From positions 1 through 64,000 of the forward strand of contig CAXBGS010000020.1 in the NCBI GenBank assembly GCA_963975425.1: 64,000 bases of DNA. The letters run 5' to 3'. The position numbers and the translations under genes are program-made. Source of the stretch: CAXBGS01 sp963975425. GTDB taxonomy: Bacteria; Planctomycetota; Planctomycetia; Pirellulales; Pirellulaceae. Below, in pieces: positions 36,233 to 45,393 of this stretch (position 1 is its first letter; every line of letters begins with the position of its first letter). Under the pieces are notes generated by a model that searched no databases, was not told the origin of the DNA, and saw nothing but the letters and a program-made list of their open reading frames with translations.

Positions 36233-36721
36233 CGAAGAGCTCCAATTTAGACAAGTAGCATGACGGAGATATGCACAACGCGTGCCACTGGTCGAACATG
36301 TCAAAACGGCGGAAAAACTGGTGTTTTCTGGTCGTGTGCCACCCGACCCGCCGGTTGGTCGCGTTCGATCGCTACCGGCTGACGGCCGCCGCAAGTCTCG
36401 CGTTTTCGCCCTCCTGTTGATGCGAGTCTGGTCAAGATGGACTCCGCCGAGTCGCCACGGATCCATGGCAGTTCGAAGGGGGCCGTTTATCGGCGGCGAC
36501 CGAGGTATCCGACCTGTTCGTCAAAAAGTACTGACGCCCTAAGCCGATTCGTGCCACATCCAGAGCCCTTACAACTTTCACTCGCATAGTCTTGAATGAC
36601 CAAGCTTGCCGGGCAGCCGCCGCATCACGATTCTGCGGCCGATGCATCGATTAGCGGCCCGCTGGCTGCGAGTTCGATGTGGCCTGCTTGACAGTGTTAC
36701 CGAACGGGTAACGCTAGACGC
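36233..36721. other. Divergent intergenic region, nothing recognised
   Basis: Gap between the protease gene and the hydrolase-like gene. I see no gene, repeat or RNA I can support. Confidence 0.5.
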
Positions 36722-37363
36722 GTGCGGTCGGGACCAAGGACGTGGAGGGACGATGGTTTGAGTGAAACGACACGAAGGATTACCGAAATAATTCTAATCC
36801 CCGGACTGTTGGAACCAAGGTTCGTGATGCTGCCGTTGCGATCGTGTCTATCTACGAAATGTAACGAGGTCGAAATCTGGCGAGACCGACTCGCGTTTCG
36901 AAAACTTGATTCCAGCGTCGATCGTTTGGCTACACGGATTGCCGGCGACCCTGGTGATGACCAAGCCATCGGTATTGTCACACATAGCTTTGGCGATTGG
37001 GTTGCTCGAGCGGCCCTCGCAAAACAGAAAACGCATCGCGTCGGTGCGCTCGTTTCAATCGCTCCGGTGATGCGCGCGGGATTCCTTCCAACGCTCGCAT
37101 ATTTGCTCACTGGAAATCTGATTCCCGAAATCGCCGTCATTTTAGATCGAAACCAGGCATCCGCGAACATTGATTGTGATCCGAACCTTCGTCGTATGGT
37201 TGTTTGGTCGAAATTTGACGAGAGCTTACGACGCGTCGACCTGGCGAAGTACAAGAATATCCAGACGCGCGATGTCGCCGCGACGCATCTGACGATCGTT
37301 CTGCAACGGAACGTACACCGTTTGGTCAATGACTGTTTGTTCGAACCGGTTGATCGTCTTTAG
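36722..37363 (+). CDS. Alpha/beta hydrolase-like protein
   Basis: The 213-residue protein has a lipase/esterase-like order: a first strand with the oxyanion region (IILIPGLLEP) and a nucleophile elbow in variant form, THSFGDW (T-H-S-F-G), near residue 87. A hydrophobic lid-like segment (LPTLAYLLTGNLIPEIAVI) follows. A terminal His is in ATHLTIVLQRNVHRLV. This suggests a cytosolic lipase or esterase. The start is GTG at 36722. No close neighbour shares the strand before DsrE. Confidence 0.7.
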   Translation: MRSGPRTWRDDGLSETTRRITEIILIPGLLEPRFVMLPLRSCLSTKCNEVEIWRDRLAFRKLDSSVDRLATRIAGDPGDDQAIGIVTHSFGDWVARAALAKQKTHRVGALVSIAPVMRAGFLPTLAYLLTGNLIPEIAVILDRNQASANIDCDPNLRRMVVWSKFDESLRRVDLAKYKNIQTRDVAATHLTIVLQRNVHRLVNDCLFEPVDRL

Positions 37364-37833
37364 TGCCGATCTGAGGCTTGCAGTCCGGTGAGATTTGTCG
37401 AGCACATCTTGATTCGTTGGCTGCTGCGATCTGGAGCGGTCGCACTTATCAAAGAATGCAGGAAAATCGCCAATGTCGAAACGGCTTCTCTGACGTGCGG
37501 CCGTGCACAGTGTCCACATAGGCGCAAAAAGCGTGTTCTCCCGCACGCTGCTCACGAGTCGACAAACCGCTCCAGTTGCCGACGGTGCGTCTTGTCGAAG
37601 TCGGGACCTCCAACCGTCGATGATTGGCTCGGATGATCGGTGTCTCGTTAACGCGATCGAATGGCGAGGAACATTGCGACGAGAATGGTTGAGTGTTCTT
37701 CAAGCCGGGGCCGTTTCAGTCGGTTTCTCCTTTGGTACACGAAAAGCGATTTGGCACACGAAATGCGATCGGGTTTGCGCAGTGGACGAGTTTCCACTGA
37801 CTCAATTTCGAACCTCAAACCGGACGGATCAAC
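37364..37833. other. Intergenic with a 19-bp tandem repeat
   Basis: A two-copy repeat of 19 bases (TTTGGTACACGAAAAGCGA at 37731-37749 and a copy with two changes at 37750-37768) ends 65 bases before the DsrE gene. No gene is convincing in the gap. Confidence 0.5.
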
Positions 37834-38319
37834 ATGCGACGCGGCGCTGGCATCTTTGTGATTTTGTTACTTGCTTCGGCGGCACTTACGTTAACGCAAC
37901 ACCGGACGCTTGCAGAAGAGTCTGCTGCGGCGGGCCAAGATCAATCGCTTGACGAGCCACAGCAAGTGGTGGTGCACTTATCGCATTTTACGGATGACCT
38001 GCACCGCTGCTTCATGGCGCTAAAAGTTGCCAACTTGATGCAGGAGCACGGCGCGAGCGTCACGATCTTTTTGGATCTCGAAGGGGTTCGGTTGGCCGAG
38101 CGTCGTCAGTTGCTAAATCTGACATGGGGCCCGGATTCGCCGCCGCTTTCAGAGCATTACGAAAAATTCACCGAAGGGGGCGGTAAAATCGTTGTCTGTC
38201 CACACTGTGCTAAGTCCGCGAGGATCGGCGACGGGTCGCTCAAGCGTCATGCTGAGATCGCTACGATGCCGTCACTGGGAAAGTTGCTAATGGATGCCGA
38301 TAAGATCATGGATTACTAA
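37834..38319 (+). CDS. Exported DsrE family protein
   Basis: The 161-residue protein has a signal peptide (about 1-27, LAEES). Its DsrE/DsrF-like domain has HLSHFTDDLHRCFMALKVANLM and the loop FLDLEGVRLAE. A CPHCAKSA motif near residue 128 supplies a vicinal Cys pair at the position where DsrE proteins carry sulfur. Periplasmic targeting is unusual for DsrE. It lies 40 bases before the acyl-CoA synthetase gene and could belong with it or with the sulfur cluster upstream. A role in sulfur or redox relay is inferred. Confidence 0.82.
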   Translation: MRRGAGIFVILLLASAALTLTQHRTLAEESAAAGQDQSLDEPQQVVVHLSHFTDDLHRCFMALKVANLMQEHGASVTIFLDLEGVRLAERRQLLNLTWGPDSPPLSEHYEKFTEGGGKIVVCPHCAKSARIGDGSLKRHAEIATMPSLGKLLMDADKIMDY

Positions 38320-38359
38320 CGTCCTGTTAGCGTCGTGACCAAAGGAAAGCAACTCAGCA

Positions 38360-41068
38360 ATGCCAATACGCAATTTGGGTCGGATCTTTGATCCCAAGAG
38401 TGTCGCCGTGGTCGGCGCGAGCAATCGTGTCGATAGCGTCGGTCACACCGTCCTGCGAAATTTGCGTGATGGTGGATTCGGCGGTGCCGTGCATGCGGTG
38501 AATCCCAAGCACCCAGTTATCGATGGATTGCCGTGCTACCGTACCGTCGGCGATGTAGCCGATGTCGTCGACTTGGCTGTGATTTGTACGCCAGCCCCAA
38601 CCGTCCCCGAGATTGTCAGGCAATGCGGCGAGGCGGGAATTCGAGGCCTCGTGATTCTCTCGGCGGGATTCCGCGAGTCATCCGCGGATGGTGAATCGTT
38701 GGAGGCATCCGTGTTGGCTACCGCCAAGCAATTCGAAGGGATGCGAATCATCGGGCCGAATTGTCTTGGGGTGATGTCGCCTCATGTTTCATTGAACGCG
38801 AGTTTCGCCGGTGACGCACCCGAAAAGGGGCACATCGCGTTCATTTCGCAATCCGGCGCTCTGTGCACCGCAGTGCTGGACTGGGCACTTCAGGAAAAAA
38901 TCGGATTTTCGCACTTCGTGTCCGTTGGCAACATGATGGACGTCGGGATTGCGGAACTGATTGACTATTTCGCATCGGATCAAATCACCGAATCGATCAT
39001 CCTGTACGTCGAGTCGATTAACGAAGCTCGTAATTTCATGTCCGCGGCTCGCGCGTTCACACGCACCAAGCCGATCATTGCCTACAAGGCCGGACGGTTT
39101 GACGAATCGGCCAAGGCGGCCGCGTCACACACCGGCGCGATGGCGGGCGTCGATAACGTTTACGAAGCCGCGCTGGCTCGCGCCGGCATCGTTCGCGTGT
39201 TCGAGTTGGAAGACTTGTTCGACTGCGCCGAATTACTAGCGAGACAGAAAATCCCCGCGGGTCCTAGATTGGCAATCGTCAGCAACGCCGGTGGACCCGG
39301 CGTCATGGCCACCGACGCGCTGCTGCAGCGAAACGGAATCCTCGCTGAGCTTTCGGAGCAAACTTTGAAGGAGCTAAACGAAGTTCTGCCGCCGGCATGG
39401 TCGCATGGCAACCCGGTCGACCTGCTCGGCGACGCTCCGCCGCCACGCTTTGCGGCCGCGATCAAGTCGGTTTTGAACGATCGAGGCGTCGATGGTGTCT
39501 TGGTCGTTCTGTCGCCGCAAGCGATGACCGATCCGACAGGCGCCGCACACGCGGTGATCGACGCGGTTAGCCGATCCGAAAAACCGGTGTTGGCGTCATG
39601 GATGGGAGGCGGAAAAGTACGTGAGGGCACCGAGACGTTGAATCTTGCCGGGATTCCAACGTATTCATCGCCAGAGAAAGCCGTGCGTGCATTCATGCAC
39701 CTTGTGACGTACGGTCGCAATCGCGAGACCTTGTACGAAACGCCACGCGAAGTCCCGATGAACTTTCCCCTGGATCGTGAACGGCTGCGCGCCGTGTTCG
39801 ACACGATTCTAAGCGAAGGTCAGGACTTGCTGAGCGAAACCACGTCGAAAGCGTTGTTGGATGCCTATGAGATTCCAGTCACTCAAACCTTCGTCGCGCG
39901 ATCTGCCGACGACGCCGTGCAGTACGCCGATCGCGTTGGCTATCCCGTCGTCTTGAAAGTCTTTTCGCCTAATATCACTCACAAGACAGACGTGGGTGGC
40001 GTGGAACTAAATCTGCTTGACGCGGCAGAGGTGACGAAAGCGTTCGATCGAATCAAAGAAAGTGTGCGGCAGTGTCAACCGAATGCACGCATTGACGGCG
40101 TGACGGTTCAGCGCATGTTGGTCCGTCCGAACGGACAAGAGTTGATTATCGGCGCGAAACGCGACCCGGTGTTCGGTACGGTATTGATGGTCGGCGCCGG
40201 TGGGACGAACGCAGAACTGTTTCGCGACCGGGCATTGGAATTGCCGCCGTTGAGTGATCGACTTGCACGTCGCATGCTTCAATCACTGCGTTGTTGGCCA
40301 TTGCTGCAAGGCTATCGAGGTCGGCCGGGAGTCAACATCGACCGCTTGGTGAATGTGCTGATGCGGTTGTCATATTTGGTTGCGGATTACCCCGAGATTG
40401 TGGAACTTGACGTCAATCCCCTTTTGGCGACCGCAGATGAAGTGATCGCCCTGGATGCTCGGATTTTGCTGGATCATCCTTCGGTCGTTCATCCGGTTCG
40501 TCCCTACTCGCACCTGGCGATACGCCCGTATCCTGATGAATTCACCAAGCAAGCCAGATTGAATGACGGGACCGAGGTCGTCTTGCGTCCGATCAAGCCC
40601 GAGGACGAACCGATGTGGCACGACTTGGTGTCGGATTGTTCGACCGAATCGTTGCACTTGCGATTCCGGTACATGTTCAAGGCGACAACCCACGCCATGG
40701 CAACTCGGTTTTGCTTTATCGATTATGACCGCGAGATCGCCATCGTTGCCGAGGCAAATGTTGGCGGTCAACGGCGACTGCTGGGCGTCGGCCGCTTGAT
40801 CGCTGACGTGGATCATCACGAAGCCGAGTACGCCGTACTGGTCCGTGATGATCATCAAGGAGTCGGGCTGGGATCACTGCTGACGGACAATTGTTTGCAA
40901 ATATGTGATCGATGGGGTGTCCAGTCAGTTGTCGCTGAAATGGCACCACAGAACATTCGCATGATACGTATGTTCGAACATCGCGGTTTCGAGATTGATC
41001 GAAGCCATCCCGCAGACGTCGTGCTGGCACGCAAACAGTTGGTTGATGAAAGAGTAGGAAGCGTTTAG
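38360..41068 (+). CDS. ADP-forming acyl-CoA synthetase fused to GNAT acetyltransferase
   Basis: The 902-residue protein has a CoA-binding domain (about 8-135, VAVVGASNRVDSVGHTV), a succinyl-CoA ligase-like region with the phosphohistidine motif SHTGAMAG near 257, an ATP-grasp domain (about 490-700, GYPVVLKVFSPNITHKTDVGG), and a C-terminal GNAT (about 735-895, VRDDHQGVGLGSLLTDNC). The fused form resembles Pat/PatZ-type protein acetyltransferases, whose synthetase half is often inactive. Here the phospho-His motif is kept. It likely modifies metabolic enzymes such as acyl-CoA synthetases. A deacetylase gene is convergent with it, 89 bases away. Confidence 0.93.
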   Translation: MPIRNLGRIFDPKSVAVVGASNRVDSVGHTVLRNLRDGGFGGAVHAVNPKHPVIDGLPCYRTVGDVADVVDLAVICTPAPTVPEIVRQCGEAGIRGLVILSAGFRESSADGESLEASVLATAKQFEGMRIIGPNCLGVMSPHVSLNASFAGDAPEKGHIAFISQSGALCTAVLDWALQEKIGFSHFVSVGNMMDVGIAELIDYFASDQITESIILYVESINEARNFMSAARAFTRTKPIIAYKAGRFDESAKAAASHTGAMAGVDNVYEAALARAGIVRVFELEDLFDCAELLARQKIPAGPRLAIVSNAGGPGVMATDALLQRNGILAELSEQTLKELNEVLPPAWSHGNPVDLLGDAPPPRFAAAIKSVLNDRGVDGVLVVLSPQAMTDPTGAAHAVIDAVSRSEKPVLASWMGGGKVREGTETLNLAGIPTYSSPEKAVRAFMHLVTYGRNRETLYETPREVPMNFPLDRERLRAVFDTILSEGQDLLSETTSKALLDAYEIPVTQTFVARSADDAVQYADRVGYPVVLKVFSPNITHKTDVGGVELNLLDAAEVTKAFDRIKESVRQCQPNARIDGVTVQRMLVRPNGQELIIGAKRDPVFGTVLMVGAGGTNAELFRDRALELPPLSDRLARRMLQSLRCWPLLQGYRGRPGVNIDRLVNVLMRLSYLVADYPEIVELDVNPLLATADEVIALDARILLDHPSVVHPVRPYSHLAIRPYPDEFTKQARLNDGTEVVLRPIKPEDEPMWHDLVSDCSTESLHLRFRYMFKATTHAMATRFCFIDYDREIAIVAEANVGGQRRLLGVGRLIADVDHHEAEYAVLVRDDHQGVGLGSLLTDNCLQICDRWGVQSVVAEMAPQNIRMIRMFEHRGFEIDRSHPADVVLARKQLVDERVGSV

Positions 41069-41157
41069 CTCGATCAAGGCGCCATCCGATGCAAACGCAG
41101 CATCTGGCCAATATGATGGCTGGAAATGACTGCTGATTTGTAAACGGATTGATTCAA

Positions 41158-42093
41158 TTAACGGTGGTTCAAGAGTTCTTCCAGGTGGACGGTCACGCAT
41201 TCGGCCAACGCGTGTGGGTTGTAGCCGCCTTCCAAAACACTGACGAGTCGTCCTTGAGCGTGTTCATCGGCGACTTCGAGTAAACATCGCGTCAACGTTT
41301 GGAAATGCGAGGTCTCTAACCCCAGTGATCCAATGGGGTCATCCTTGTGGCTATCGAATCCCGCGCTGACCATGACCAATTGCGGCTGAATCGAATCGGC
41401 AAATTTTCTTACTTCACGGGAAAACGTCTTGAGCTGTTCCTCCGGTGGTGTGCCGAATCGGACGGGCAGGTTCAGCGTCGTGCCCAAACCCTCACCCGAG
41501 CCGATTTCCTCGGCCGCTCCGGTGCCCGGATAAAATGGCGATCGGTGCATCGAACAATAACCAACGTCAGCCGATTCCCAGAATATGGCTTGGGTTCCGT
41601 TGCCGTGATGGACGTCAAAATCCACGATCAAGACGCGTTCGAATCCCAACTCTTCCGTGGCGACACGAGCCCCGACGGCGACATGGTTGAAAAGGCAGAA
41701 TCCCATTGCTTGATTGGGAAGCGCGTGATGACCGGGCGGGCGGACGAGACAGAATGCGTTTGATTCCTCGTTGGCCATCACACGCTTCACCGCATCACAG
41801 ACCGCGCCGGATGCCATTCTTGCAACCTCGTGAGATTTTGCGCTGACCACTGTGTCGGCTTCGATGTATCCGCCGCCGCTCTTCGCAAATTGTTCAACCG
41901 AATCGATGTATTCTTGCGAATGCACATAGCGCAACTGCTCGGTCGATGCCGGTTGCCATCCGGGACGCTGACAACTCGCATCCAACGCAACAAAACTTAG
42001 GTGCCGGACCGTCGACAAAATCCGGTTTCCGTTTTCAGGGTGGTCACCCGTTCGATGCTCTTGGAAGATCGGATCGTAGTAAAGCAGGGTCAT
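41158..42093 (-). CDS. Class II HDAC-like/AcuC-type deacetylase or acetylpolyamine amidohydrolase
   Basis: The 311-residue enzyme starts at the ATG at 42093; the long upstream frame is rejected. It has the zinc-deacetylase order: GDHPENGNR, the catalytic RPPGHHA, the metal site FDVHHGNGTQ, and the second Asp region SAGFDSHKDDPIGSLGL with GGY near the C-terminus. It removes acetyl groups from Lys or polyamines. It converges with the synthetase-GNAT gene, 89 bases between stops. That pairing suggests a writer and an eraser of lysine acylation. Confidence 0.9.
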   Translation of the reverse strand: MTLLYYDPIFQEHRTGDHPENGNRILSTVRHLSFVALDASCQRPGWQPASTEQLRYVHSQEYIDSVEQFAKSGGGYIEADTVVSAKSHEVARMASGAVCDAVKRVMANEESNAFCLVRPPGHHALPNQAMGFCLFNHVAVGARVATEELGFERVLIVDFDVHHGNGTQAIFWESADVGYCSMHRSPFYPGTGAAEEIGSGEGLGTTLNLPVRFGTPPEEQLKTFSREVRKFADSIQPQLVMVSAGFDSHKDDPIGSLGLETSHFQTLTRCLLEVADEHAQGRLVSVLEGGYNPHALAECVTVHLEELLNHR

Positions 42094-43011
42094 GCGGTTC
42101 CGTGGGCGTCTTAGGTTGGGTGAGATGAATCGCAGTCCTTTCAACTTTATCAGGTCGTATGCGATCCTATCAGCACACATCAGACCGCAGACGACCCGCA
42201 CGGATCAGTGTCGAGTACGACTAATCCATCGCGCTGGCTGAATTCGTATCAGTGTGCAAGTCGGTTGCCGACCAGAAACATGGGGCGAAGTCTACATACG
42301 CACACTGATATTGATGGGCACGCTTGGTGTAAAACGTGTGCGTGGGGCGTTCCCTCTGACCAGCAACATTGTCGCACGTGATCGCGGGCGTCAGCGGCGG
42401 CACGTCGTTTGCTTACTTCATTTGTGTTTGCTTGATCATTCGTCGTTTGATTGTCGTTAGCTCCGTTTCGATCGCCGAATCGACGTGTGATCGATGATGA
42501 GAATCGTTGGTGCAGCGATGGCTTTCGCCGCCGTGGAGATCGTGATGGACTGAATTTGGTGTTGTGGGACGGGGTGTACAGGTACAAGAGGATCGCTGTT
42601 AACGGCTGCGTGACCGTCGCACCTGACACTCCCTCCCACGACACCAAGCTGGTCAATCGTCTTTCGTGATACTGGTTTTCATGACGCTCAGGTGTCTTTT
42701 GATCGACCATGTTGAAAGCGACCGACCACACTTCGTCCTGAGCGTGTCTGCGCGACAAATTTTTCGTAGCAACGGTCGGTGCGTCGATACCCGTCTGGCC
42801 GTGTACGGTTTGCGGGGACGGATCAGAGGCAGCGAGAGCAAAATCCCGGTGCGAATGCACTGTAGCGATGCGACCGCAGGGATGGTTCGTGGATACACAG
42901 AGGTGCCTGACAACAGTGTTTGACAACAGTGTTTGACGACAGTGTCTGACGACGACGCCTGACGACGGGGCGACGGTCCCAACGGTCGCGCCGTGCGTGT
43001 ATCCTGAGTCG
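42094..43011. other. Long intergenic region with a 13-bp tandem repeat
   Basis: No gene is convincing here. A minus-strand open frame (42249-43022) is rejected because it is Arg/His/Ser-rich with no family motif. The main structure is a five-copy 13-bp tandem array at 42906-42970, 41 bases before the cardiolipin synthase start. Confidence 0.5.
42906..42970. repeat. Five tandem 13-bp units
   Basis: Units begin at 42906, 42919, 42932, 42945 and 42958. The core is YYTGACAACAGTG, drifting to TCTGACGACGACG and CCTGACGACGGGG. The array is upstream of the cardiolipin synthase gene and changes stepwise, as in a decaying tandem repeat. Confidence 0.8.
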
Positions 43012-44553
43012 ATGGATTTCATCTTCGATTTATTACATCAACCGTCTGGATCGGTACTATTGGCTGCCGTTGTGCTGCTGATGCACTTCCTGGCGGCGTT
43101 GACGGCTTATTACGCGTTGCAAACGGTGCGAACTTCACAGGCCGCCGTGGCGTGGGTCGTGGGATTGGTTACGCTGCCGTACGTCACGTTGCCGCTGTAT
43201 TGGGTATTTGCGAGGCGACGATTCGAAGGCTACCGCGAAGCGGTTCGCGAAGTCGGCGACCAGCATCAGCACTCTGTTGCCGCGATTCGCCGTGAACTTT
43301 TCACCGATCCGCTGCAGCGAACGACTCAGCTTTCGACGCCGCTGGAACAAGTCGCGGATGTTCTAGACACCCCGATCAGTTACGACAACGAATTTCGCCT
43401 GTTGATCGATGGACGCGAGTTCTTTGATGCCGTTTTCGATCAGATTGCGTCGGCGGAACGCTATATCTACGTCAGCTTTTATATTCTGCGTGACGATCAG
43501 ATCGGCAACCGGTTCGCCGACGCACTTACCGATCGTGCCCGATCCGGCGTGCAGGTGCGGTTGCTGTACGACGAAGTCGGCTGTTTGAGTCTGAGCAACC
43601 GTTATCTCCGACGACTGGAAGACGCGGGCGTTGACGTTCGTGCGTTCAATACACGTCAGGGGTGGGCAAATCGGTTCCAAATCAATTTTCGCAATCATCG
43701 CAAATTGGTGGTCGTTGACGGAGATCGCGCCTTGGTGGGAGGCCTGAACATCGGCGACGAGTATTTGGGGCAAATGGACTGGGCTCCTCGATGGCGGGAT
43801 ACCAGTGTGGAGATGTCCGGACGCATCACACGTAAAATCCAAGCGGTTTTCGCTGGCGACTATTACTGGGCGGCACGCAAGGACCTGCCAGAAGCGATTT
43901 GGCGTGATGGCTTTGGCGATCACGATATTGGGAGCGCTGATCCGTCGTCCGCACCGTCTCTGGTGAACACGGGAGATGCGATTCAACCGAACCGTGCCTC
44001 TCAGAACGGCTTGGCCGTGGTATGTGCGACCGGGCCGGCAGACAAACGGCCGAACGCGGTCATGATGTTCGCGGCGGCAATCGGCGCAGCCAAGCAGCGT
44101 TTGTGGATTAGTACACCGTATCTCGTTCCTGACGATGCGATCATGATCGCCCTGGCGATGGCTAAATCTCGAGGCGTGGATGTCCGCTTGTTGATTCCGT
44201 CGGTTCCAGATCAATGGGCGGTGTTTCTTGCCGGATTTTATTACGAGCGAGAACTGGCGGATATTGATATCCCGGTGTACCGATACAGCGACGGAATGCT
44301 GCACCAGAAATGTGTGCTAGTGGATCGTTCGATGGCCTTGATCGGATCGACCAACTTAGATAACCGCTCGCTGTACTTGAATTTTGAACTGATGGTCGCG
44401 GTCCAAGATCCTGACTTCGTTTTTGAAGTCGAATCGATGTTGGAACGCGATTTCGAAAAGTCACAGCGCAGCAACGGATCGGGGGCCCCCGCGCGACCGT
44501 GGATCGCACGCATCGGTACGGCCGTTGCGAGACTATTCAGTCCCGTCCTCTAG
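43012..44553 (+). CDS. cls: Cardiolipin synthase (two HKD motifs)
   Basis: The 513-residue protein has two N-terminal transmembrane helices (about 10-35 and 45-65) and two phospholipase D active sites: HRKLVVVDGDRALVGGLN near 229 and HQKCVLVDRSMALIGSTN near 431. The ClsA-type architecture makes cardiolipin from phosphatidylglycerol at the inner membrane. The start at 43012 follows an in-frame GTG at 42997; either gives the same helices. The gene lies next to membrane and metal transport genes, in keeping with envelope stress adaptation. Confidence 0.95.
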   Translation: MDFIFDLLHQPSGSVLLAAVVLLMHFLAALTAYYALQTVRTSQAAVAWVVGLVTLPYVTLPLYWVFARRRFEGYREAVREVGDQHQHSVAAIRRELFTDPLQRTTQLSTPLEQVADVLDTPISYDNEFRLLIDGREFFDAVFDQIASAERYIYVSFYILRDDQIGNRFADALTDRARSGVQVRLLYDEVGCLSLSNRYLRRLEDAGVDVRAFNTRQGWANRFQINFRNHRKLVVVDGDRALVGGLNIGDEYLGQMDWAPRWRDTSVEMSGRITRKIQAVFAGDYYWAARKDLPEAIWRDGFGDHDIGSADPSSAPSLVNTGDAIQPNRASQNGLAVVCATGPADKRPNAVMMFAAAIGAAKQRLWISTPYLVPDDAIMIALAMAKSRGVDVRLLIPSVPDQWAVFLAGFYYERELADIDIPVYRYSDGMLHQKCVLVDRSMALIGSTNLDNRSLYLNFELMVAVQDPDFVFEVESMLERDFEKSQRSNGSGAPARPWIARIGTAVARLFSPVL

Positions 44554-44805
44554 GGATTCAATCGGTTCCGCTGGTGCAGGTTTTTCAGTGGTTTGATCGT
44601 TGTTACTTAGCAACAGAAACCACGCCACCTCGCTCAAATTCATTCCAAAGCGCAGAATGGATCTCGCCCCGCAGGCTTGCCGGCACGGTTGCCGGTGCAC
44701 TCAGTCGAATAGGGACGTCAAACCGCGCTGCGGCTGATTTATTCGTGATCTGTGCAGTTTTTCAACTTGGCCTCGCCGAAAAACGATTCGATTTGGAAAC
44801 TGCTC

Positions 44806-45393
44806 ATGTCCAAGCCTCTCGATCAATTGCTCGAAGAGATCCATGAATTGGAGCGTTCGATTGCGCAGAAAATTCAAGAGAAGAAGCAGGATCTAACTTA
44901 CGAGATTTCACATGGTCGTGCGATCTTTGGCGAAGACGTGCGTCGGCGCCACCGAGCGTTGGCAAACCGAGTTTGGCGGACGATTCGCGAATCATCATTC
45001 TTAACCATTGCGACCGCTCCGGTAATTTACTCGCTGGTCCTACCGATCGCGATGCTGGATTTGTTCGTCAGTGTTTATCAATTCGTTTGCTTTCGCGTCT
45101 ATCGCATGCCTCGCGTCTTGCGAAGCGAATACGTTGTCATTGATCGATACCAACTGAGCTATTTGAATGTCATCGAAAAATTCAATTGCGTGTACTGCGG
45201 TTATTCAAACGGTGTGCTGGCGTACGCCAGGGAGATTGCTTCGCGCACCGAACAATACTGGTGCCCGATCAAGCACGCAAAACGAGCGAAGGGATGCCAC
45301 AGCCGACAATGTTTGTTTTGCGAATTTGGTGACGGCGAAGCCTTTCATCGCAGTTACGAGCAGCTAAGAAAACAGTTCGATGACCTCGTTTAG
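44806..45393 (+). CDS. Cys-rich membrane protein of unknown function
   Basis: The 195-residue protein opens with a coiled-coil helix (residues 3-30, Glu/Lys-rich), then a membrane helix pair (about 60-90, ATAPVIYSLVLPIAMLDLFVSVYQFVCF). The C-terminal half has six Cys in close pairs: C-V-Y-C, a single W-C, then C-H-S-R-Q-C-L-F-C. This suggests a zinc or metal site on the cytoplasmic side. The start at 44806 has GGAA upstream. The last 14 bases overlap the ZIP transporter gene, so a link with metal handling is plausible. I do not recognise a named family. Confidence 0.78.
   Translation: MSKPLDQLLEEIHELERSIAQKIQEKKQDLTYEISHGRAIFGEDVRRRHRALANRVWRTIRESSFLTIATAPVIYSLVLPIAMLDLFVSVYQFVCFRVYRMPRVLRSEYVVIDRYQLSYLNVIEKFNCVYCGYSNGVLAYAREIASRTEQYWCPIKHAKRAKGCHSRQCLFCEFGDGEAFHRSYEQLRKQFDDLV

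Noticed and set aside
41088..41104. GATGC-N7-GCATC hairpin between convergent genes
   Set aside because: The stem is five bases with no T-run, too weak to call a terminator.
42906..42970. CRISPR array
   Set aside because: Units are contiguous 13-mers without spacers and no cas gene is in the window.
42249..43022. Long minus-strand open frame
   Set aside because: It is Arg/His/Ser-rich without any family motif and it overlaps the tandem array and the cardiolipin synthase start.
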